Shown piece after piece: positions 59,295-64,000 of a DNA stretch of 64,000 nt; position 1 is the stretch's first letter; every line of letters begins with the position of its first letter. Under the pieces are notes generated by a model that ran no database searches, was not told where the DNA came from, and saw nothing but the letters and a program-made list of their open reading frames with translations. The position numbers and the translations under genes were made by a program. The stretch is from Isoetes taiwanensis (taxonomy: Eukaryota > Streptophyta > Lycopodiopsida > Isoetales > Isoetaceae): contig JAJEKV010000059.1 of the NCBI GenBank assembly GCA_021234155.1, forward strand, positions 1,159,844 to 1,223,843, read 5' to 3'.

Positions 59295-61045
59295 ATGCCA
59301 CTGGCAGGAAGAATTGAAGACACCTTCTGCCAAATAGCTCGATCCCACCTTAAAAGGAGGAACTTAGCTCTAAACCCCTCCCATGTCAGCAACTGCCTTT
59401 GATTATTATACCAATCAGATATCATATGCACACCTGCTGCTCTCCATCGACGTTGTGTCAATGGGTGGACTGAAGCAACCAGAGGACCACCATCCAATGG
59501 AATCCACCAACAACTTGCAGTCATGCTAGTGTGCATAAAGATGGTGAAATTGAAAGCAGTTATGCAGGTCCCCATGCAACTAGCAATCCTCTAAGAAATG
59601 GGGATGCATTAGGGTATGCGTCGATGGATAAAAGCGAGCCGGGGAAAAAAGTGGCCTAAGAGGCCGAGACCCAAAAAGAAATGCACATTTGCAAAGGCGA
59701 TGGCGGGGAACCGAGAGGACTCGACCACATTATTCAAAATTCTCCAAATGAACTTAGAAATCATCACCTTGCTTTGCAAAAGAAAATTGATCATTCAAGG
59801 CGCCAAAAATGTTTTGACAACATGCACTTTTCCCAGCTGACTTTGACGGTAGCACCTTCCTCTGTTCCCCGGATGAAGTTCGACAACCACGGCGAGAAGT
59901 TGTATCTTTGGACTGTGGAGCCAACATGGCCGAAGCCATATACACATGGGTCTTTGCTTAAAATTGACTTAGCCACAACAATTAGATCACGCCATGGAAA
60001 GCTTATTTGTGGACCATCAAAAGGGTGCTTTTTCAAGCCCTTAATCATTGCCTCCCCCGCATCTCGATGAGATATGAACACCTACTGGGGATACGAGAAG
60101 TTTGGTTGCTTTACCATGGGAAGGATCTTCCATGGAAACATGGTGGGCTGGAGAGTCCAATGCCCATAGTGATGTACATACGCCAACCCATAAAATACCC
60201 GGATGCTAGGGAAAAGGAGTCCAACAAAGGAAATGGCGTGCAAATTTTGCTCATCGCCCTCAAAAAAGGAAAGTGTCATCCGCATATTGATTCTGGATCT
60301 CCTGCGACCCATTGTTCATAGGAAGTCCATGCAAGATTCCCTCTGTGTGGCAAGAGAGAAGACACGGGCAAGGACCTCGGCCACAAGCGTAAATAACAAT
60401 GGAGCTAAAGGGGCAGGCCGACGGATGCCACGACCCACTGAAAAGAATCTTTGAGGGTTCCCCTTGGAAGAGAATAGAAGAGCGAGTAGAATAATGAAGC
60501 CTCATGACATCAGCTGTGAATTGTGCACCAAAACCAAAGTGTAAGAGACATTTCTCTAAGAAGGCCCAGTCAACACTGTCATAATGCTTTTGCAAAGTCC
60601 AGCTTCAAATATACAATTTCATGGCCCTGAAGTCGAGCCCAGTAAATACCTTCATAGGCAACAGCTACATTGTTTAATATGCACCGTCGTAGCAGAAATC
60701 CTGACTGTGTAGAGGATATAGAATCAGCAAGAATATCCCGAAGCTTTTGTGCATAAGCTTTGGCAAAAATCTTGTACACAGAAGATAGTAAGGTGATAGG
60801 GCGCCAGTCCGAAATTGTTGAAGGTTCCTTACACTTAGGAATAAGAGAAATGCAGCCCGAGTTGAGAATTTTGTCTAGACGTATTTGCCTCTTGAAATTC
60901 TGAAACGCGTCGTACACATCATCGCCAACACAATCCCATAACTCCTGAAAGAACTCCACAGGAATACCATCAATTCCAGGATTATTTTGAAGAGTGCATC
61001 TCCTAAGGATCCTATTGCAACAAATTTCATCTAATTTGGAGAAAG
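59295..61045 (-). mobile_element. LINE ORF2 fragment embedded in element C
   Basis: Minus-strand LINE RT sequence: NNPGIDGIPVEFFQ (about 60,980), CISLIPKCKEP and WRPITLLSSVYK (60,800-60,880), LKLDFAKA, YADDTFLF (about 60,265), VKVSWEKCM, TQRRWRAAGVHM and [10 protein letters not shown] (about 59,330). Both ends are cut: the 5' end joins a spacer before the hairpins and the 3' end joins the RNase H remnant. No poly(A), terminal repeat or target duplication is seen, so this is not a normal LINE insertion. Confidence 0.85.
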
Positions 61046-61074
61046 TTAGGACAACTTAGGACAATTATAGTGTG

Positions 61075-61352
61075 ACCACTCACACAGTGCGCGAGGAGCA
61101 AATCCGAGAATGGCGGATTTGGACTGGGTGCACTCTGTGAGGGGTGGGGCCTTGTTTGGGTCGAGGATGATGCCAAACATGCAAACTAAGGGTGAAATCC
61201 TGCTCATCTCGTCGAGATAGGTCGGATTGTGCCCTTACTTTCTTCATTTGGTCAAGTTTTAGCATAGATTAGGGGCCGACCACTCACACAGTGCGCGAGG
61301 AGCAAATCCGAGAATGACGGATTTGGTCTGGGCACACTCTGTGAGGGGTGGG
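61075..61352 (-). repeat. Second hairpin array, two copies (element C)
   Basis: Copies at 61,075-61,148 and 61,278-61,352, 203 bp apart. In element orientation each reads CCACCCCTCACAGAGTG(C/T)GC...AAATCCG, a loop around CATTCT, then CGGATTT...GCGCACTGTGTGAGTGG. Outer arms of about 18 bp and inner arms of 7 bp pair, giving a two-step hairpin. Confidence 0.88.
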
Positions 61353-61491
61353 CCAAAAACACTGAGTTTTGCTCCAAATTTGGTGATTCCAAGTGCAGAA
61401 GTTATTAATACAACCTAGATAATTATGATTTAACACATTAACATGGCAAAAAAAATAAATTTGTATTTACAAAATTATTTACAATAGACTA

Positions 61492-62672
61492 TTAGTCTTC
61501 CTTCTTAATATATTTGGCCAGCTTCATATCCTTAGGCATGCATATTACCCTTTTTGCATGTAGGGCACATGCTACCGAATCTTCAAAATGCTGGACGATC
61601 TTCTGCTCGGCCGCCTCCTATAGCGCGAGTAACATGTCGTCTGTTACTCGCTTGGTATTGTTGAATTTCTGGAAGTGTCGGATCTCCCGAGCAGCTCTGG
61701 CAAAATACGAGTCCGCCTTTCTCCTAATGGGCTTCCTCGGAGGTGCTGGTCTTTCCGGAGGCGGCTTCAAAGTATTCTTCTTAGTAAGCCTGCCTCCTTC
61801 CACATAAGCGACCCTGTGCTCCTCGTAATATTTCGAGTACTCCTCGTACATTTTCATGTACTGGTTATACTCTTTTAGCTTCTTCCTGTACTCAAGCTCG
61901 TGCTTGAGTACATACAACTCCCTTGCAGGCCTCGGCTTCTTCTTATCTGCTGCCGGGTGCTTGGGTGAAGGCCATCTTGGGTACGGGGGTACCTCTGCTG
62001 TAGGCTCCTCCTCTTCGTTACCTGCATTCGAGGGTCCGGAGCCTTCAGCTAGGATAGGGACCCTTATCTCCTCGTTTGACTCAGTGTCAGAGGAGGAGGG
62101 CGGCTTGTCGGACTCTTGCTCCCGTATGACGACTCCTTTTACCGGCGTCGTCTTCAGCTTGCGCCGGGTCTCCTTGGGTAACTCGGGGTCTTTCCCCTTG
62201 TCCTCCTTCTTCTTCTGGCGCTCCTCCTTGCGTTTCCTGTGCTCCTTCTTCTTCTTTCTTCTCTCCTCCTTGTGCTTTCTACGCTCTTCTTTCTCCCTCC
62301 TGCGCTCCTCTTTGGTCTTCTTGACCGCTACTTCTTCTTCATTCCTTTTCCTTTTCAGCCCCTTCTTCTCCAACCTCTTCAGCTCCCTCTTCAGCTCCCT
62401 TCTCAGTTCCTCTTCAGTTCCCTCTTATTCGTGGCCTGGCTCGCTCTGGCTCCCAAAGCCCTCCTGTGTCTTGGGCTGCTCCTCCTCAATGTCATGGGCT
62501 CGCTCCTCCTCCTGGTGCTCCTGGGCCTCCTCTTGGGCGTCTGGATTGGCTTCTACGCCCTGTTCTCTCCTGGCTCATTCCTGAGCCTGTCTCGCCTTCT
62601 GTTGGGCTGCTTGCTCCTGGGCGCTGACATAGTCCTCAGGACGGTACGGGCAGTCTATTTGGTTTGGGCTAC
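61492..62672 (-). pseudogene. Histone H3-like fusion ORF of element C
   Basis: Homologue of the element B ORF, about 393 codons. At 62,672 the H3 tail survives as A-Q-T-K-stop-T-A-R: the start Met reads Val, Q5 is TAG and K9 is Thr; PEDYVSAQ follows, matching PPGYVS of B. A stop near 62,430 precedes a long open stretch (62,373-61,618) with the Lys/Arg/Glu segment, the PPSSSDTES block and YMKMYEEYSKYYEEHR. The H3 fold is ARAAREIRHFQK, DDMLLAL, a TAG in place of Gln, EAAEQKIVQHFEDS, then HAKRVICMPKDMKLAKYI, ending at TAA (61,492). Compared with B it lacks about 22 residues covering alpha1, so even the restored frame would give an incomplete fold. The stops fit C-to-T decay of CAG codons. Confidence 0.88.
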
Positions 62673-62890
62673 GTTTTGAATCAAGGCAATCGGCTTCCTA
62701 GCACCTAAAAATTGTCTTCTGGGACGAGGAGCTGCTTGCTGGAGGAGGTAAGTGTAAATGAGGAACCCTAATTGTCTACTTATAGGTAGAGGGATTTTAG
62801 GGTTTGGTCCTGCAATTCCATATTATGTCATTCTAGAAGGTATTAGTGTAGATATGATGAGTACATTAGATTTATTTAGCCAAAAAGCAT

Positions 62891-63180
62891 CCACCACTCA
62901 CACGGTGCGCGAGGAGCAAATCCGAGAATGGCGGATTTGGTCTGGGCGCACTCTGTGAGGGGTCACCACTTTTTGGGTCCAATTTTCAATTTATAAAGAG
63001 TTTCTTAGTGTTTTAACATGCAAAACTAGCTCAAATCTAAGTGATAAGTTGAACTGCACTATTAGATTATCTTAATTATGCATCTATCTAGGTCAACATG
63101 GGTCCACCACTCATACAGTGCGCGGGGAGCAAATTCGAGAATGGCGGATTTGGTCTGGGCGCACTCTGTGAGGGGTCACC
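62891..63180 (-). repeat. Leader hairpin modules, two copies (element C)
   Basis: Copies at 62,891-62,968 and 63,104-63,180, 213 bp apart, between the PBS and the H3-like ORF. They are nearly identical to the 61.1-61.35 kb pair and have the same nested AAATCCG/CGGATTT and outer stems. Confidence 0.88.
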
Positions 63181-63381
63181 TCTTTTTGGCCAAATTTGGT
63201 TGGGTTTTTTGCTAAAACTTACTAGTACTAACTTAGCATTAACCTATTGCTGCACTAGAGATTGGAAAAAATTTTCCCCAATTTTTCGAGGTTCATGCTT
63301 AGGTGGTTATTCCCAAGACTGGAAGTCTATTGTTAGTCCTACGGAAATGGTCAGTGCTCGATCTTGGTCTACCAAGGTCAT

Positions 63382-63393
63382 GCTCCGATACCA
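63382..63393 (-). other. Element C primer-binding site
   Basis: Minus strand TGGTATCGGAGC, one base different from the TGGTATCAGAGC of elements A and B. One base from the LTR. It still indicates initiator tRNA-Met priming. Confidence 0.88.
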
Positions 63394-63394
63394 C

Positions 63395-64000
63395 TGTGAT
63401 GTCCCCTACTTCCTCTACGATGCACACATCGTATCAGAAGGCGGAGCATTCCCCCTGTCAGCCAAACTGGCAGGGGCCATCCACCTGACACCACTCCCAG
63501 TGGAATGAGCCAGCAAGGGAAGAGTGGATGTGTCATTCACCCGTCTCCCTTCGGGTCGACCTAGCTGCAGAAGCGTGAATAAACACGAGCACATAATATC
63601 AATATATCAATACAATCACCTCGAAGGTGAACACATCATAATCATCACATATACAACAACATCAACATGAGCAATAACAACAAGGGAAATCCTACCCGGG
63701 GCTCAGACTCAAGGGGGTTCGACTGACGGCTTGGGGCTCCAGAAGTCATTGCAGACAGAATTCATGGCAAATGGATTTGGCTGCATAAGAACATGGCTAA
63801 GGGTAGTCCACTCCATCCGCCCCTCCCGTGCACACTTTGCAGAGTAGGTTGAAAAGTATTGGGACCTGACCGTAGCCTGCCGGGTGCATAGCCAAAGGGG
63901 CTACTGCTGGGTTGCATTTCCCCAGTCCCGATGAGGCAGGAGGGGAGTCACCTCCCCTCCAGAGGCATCCATGCCCATCACATGCGGCTAGAGGGCCACT
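63395..64000 (-). mobile_element. Element C 5' LTR, partial (cut by window end)
   Basis: On the plus strand it starts TGTGATGTCCCC and matches the solo LTR at 28,054 onward almost throughout. The remaining 5' portion lies beyond the window. Confidence 0.9.

Larger units (their letters stand above)
56640..64000 (-). mobile_element. Element C: Ty3/gypsy relative of element B, LINE replacing gag-PR-RT
   Basis: Minus-strand element of the same lineage as B. In element order: 5' LTR (63,395 to beyond the window), PBS, two hairpin modules, H3-like ORF, two hairpin modules, a LINE fragment, the end of RNase H, integrase with chromodomain, PPT and a partial 3' LTR. Gag, protease, RT and most of RNase H are gone. 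Integrase, H3-like ORF and hairpins match element B in order and sequence. Confidence 0.88.

Noticed and set aside
61856-62679. Plus-strand open frames (242 and 146 codons) opposite the element C H3-like ORF
   Set aside because: Antisense of the same Lys/Glu-rich segment; low complexity and no homology.

Overview
This window is nuclear DNA from a land plant with a large, transposon-dense genome. The evidence is a five-exon GDSL esterase/lipase gene with plant-type GT-AG introns, Ty3/gypsy elements primed by initiator tRNA-Met, plant-type LINEs, and a Helitron carrying endo-beta-mannanase exons. I cannot tell gymnosperm, fern or angiosperm apart from the sequence. No rRNA, functional tRNA, CRISPR array or prokaryotic operon is visible.

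Layout. 1-15,499: a minus-strand LTR retrotransposon (element A). Its 3' LTR is cut by the window start. It has a PPT, a 13-kb interior with no recognisable gag or pol, a PBS and a 1.6-kb 5' LTR. A nearly full-length LINE (about 3,950-9,850, minus) is nested inside it. 15,627-17,240: a 5'-truncated LINE with 12-bp target duplications. 18,685-18,890: two exons of an NRAMP metal transporter remnant. 20,313-22,554: an intact GDSL esterase/lipase gene (minus). 24,300-24,680: a 62-bp minisatellite. 25,000-27,100: remnants of a CACTA-type transposase-like gene. 28,054-29,370: a solo, truncated LTR. 31,830-32,700: a repeat built on inverted GGATCACACC/GGTGTGATCC pairs. 34,187-47,172: a complete Ty3/gypsy element (element B, plus strand) with a 5-bp TSD. 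47,490-48,533: repeated GGGCGATCGCCC palindromes. 52,228-55,300: a non-autonomous Helitron (minus) carrying mannanase exons. 56,640-64,000: a second member of the element B family (element C, minus), with a chromodomain integrase and a LINE fragment in place of gag-PR-RT.

Main discovery. Elements B and C both carry, between the PBS and gag-pol, an extra ORF of about 400 codons derived from histone H3. It opens with the H3 tail (MARTKQTARK in B; a decayed A-x-T-K-x-T-A-R in C). It continues into a Lys/Arg/Glu-rich segment and a conserved Tyr-rich block, and ends in an H3 histone fold (REIRHFQK, LIPAAPF, LQEAAE, HAKRV-CMPKD). HFQK and LIPAAPF recall centromeric H3 (CENH3), while the loop-1 length and MPKD recall canonical H3. 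The ORF is bracketed in both elements by arrays of a 75-nt hairpin module repeating every 200-215 bp: two copies before it, and two or three after. The C integrase ends in a chromodomain, the domain class that reads H3 tails, so one element lineage may have encoded both an H3 tail and an H3-tail reader. Both copies are now interrupted by stops and frameshifts.

Caution on frameshifts: paired LTRs are almost identical over long stretches but differ by clustered small indels at CG/CCGG-like sites. Some broken frames may therefore be consensus errors in methylated repeats rather than true decay.
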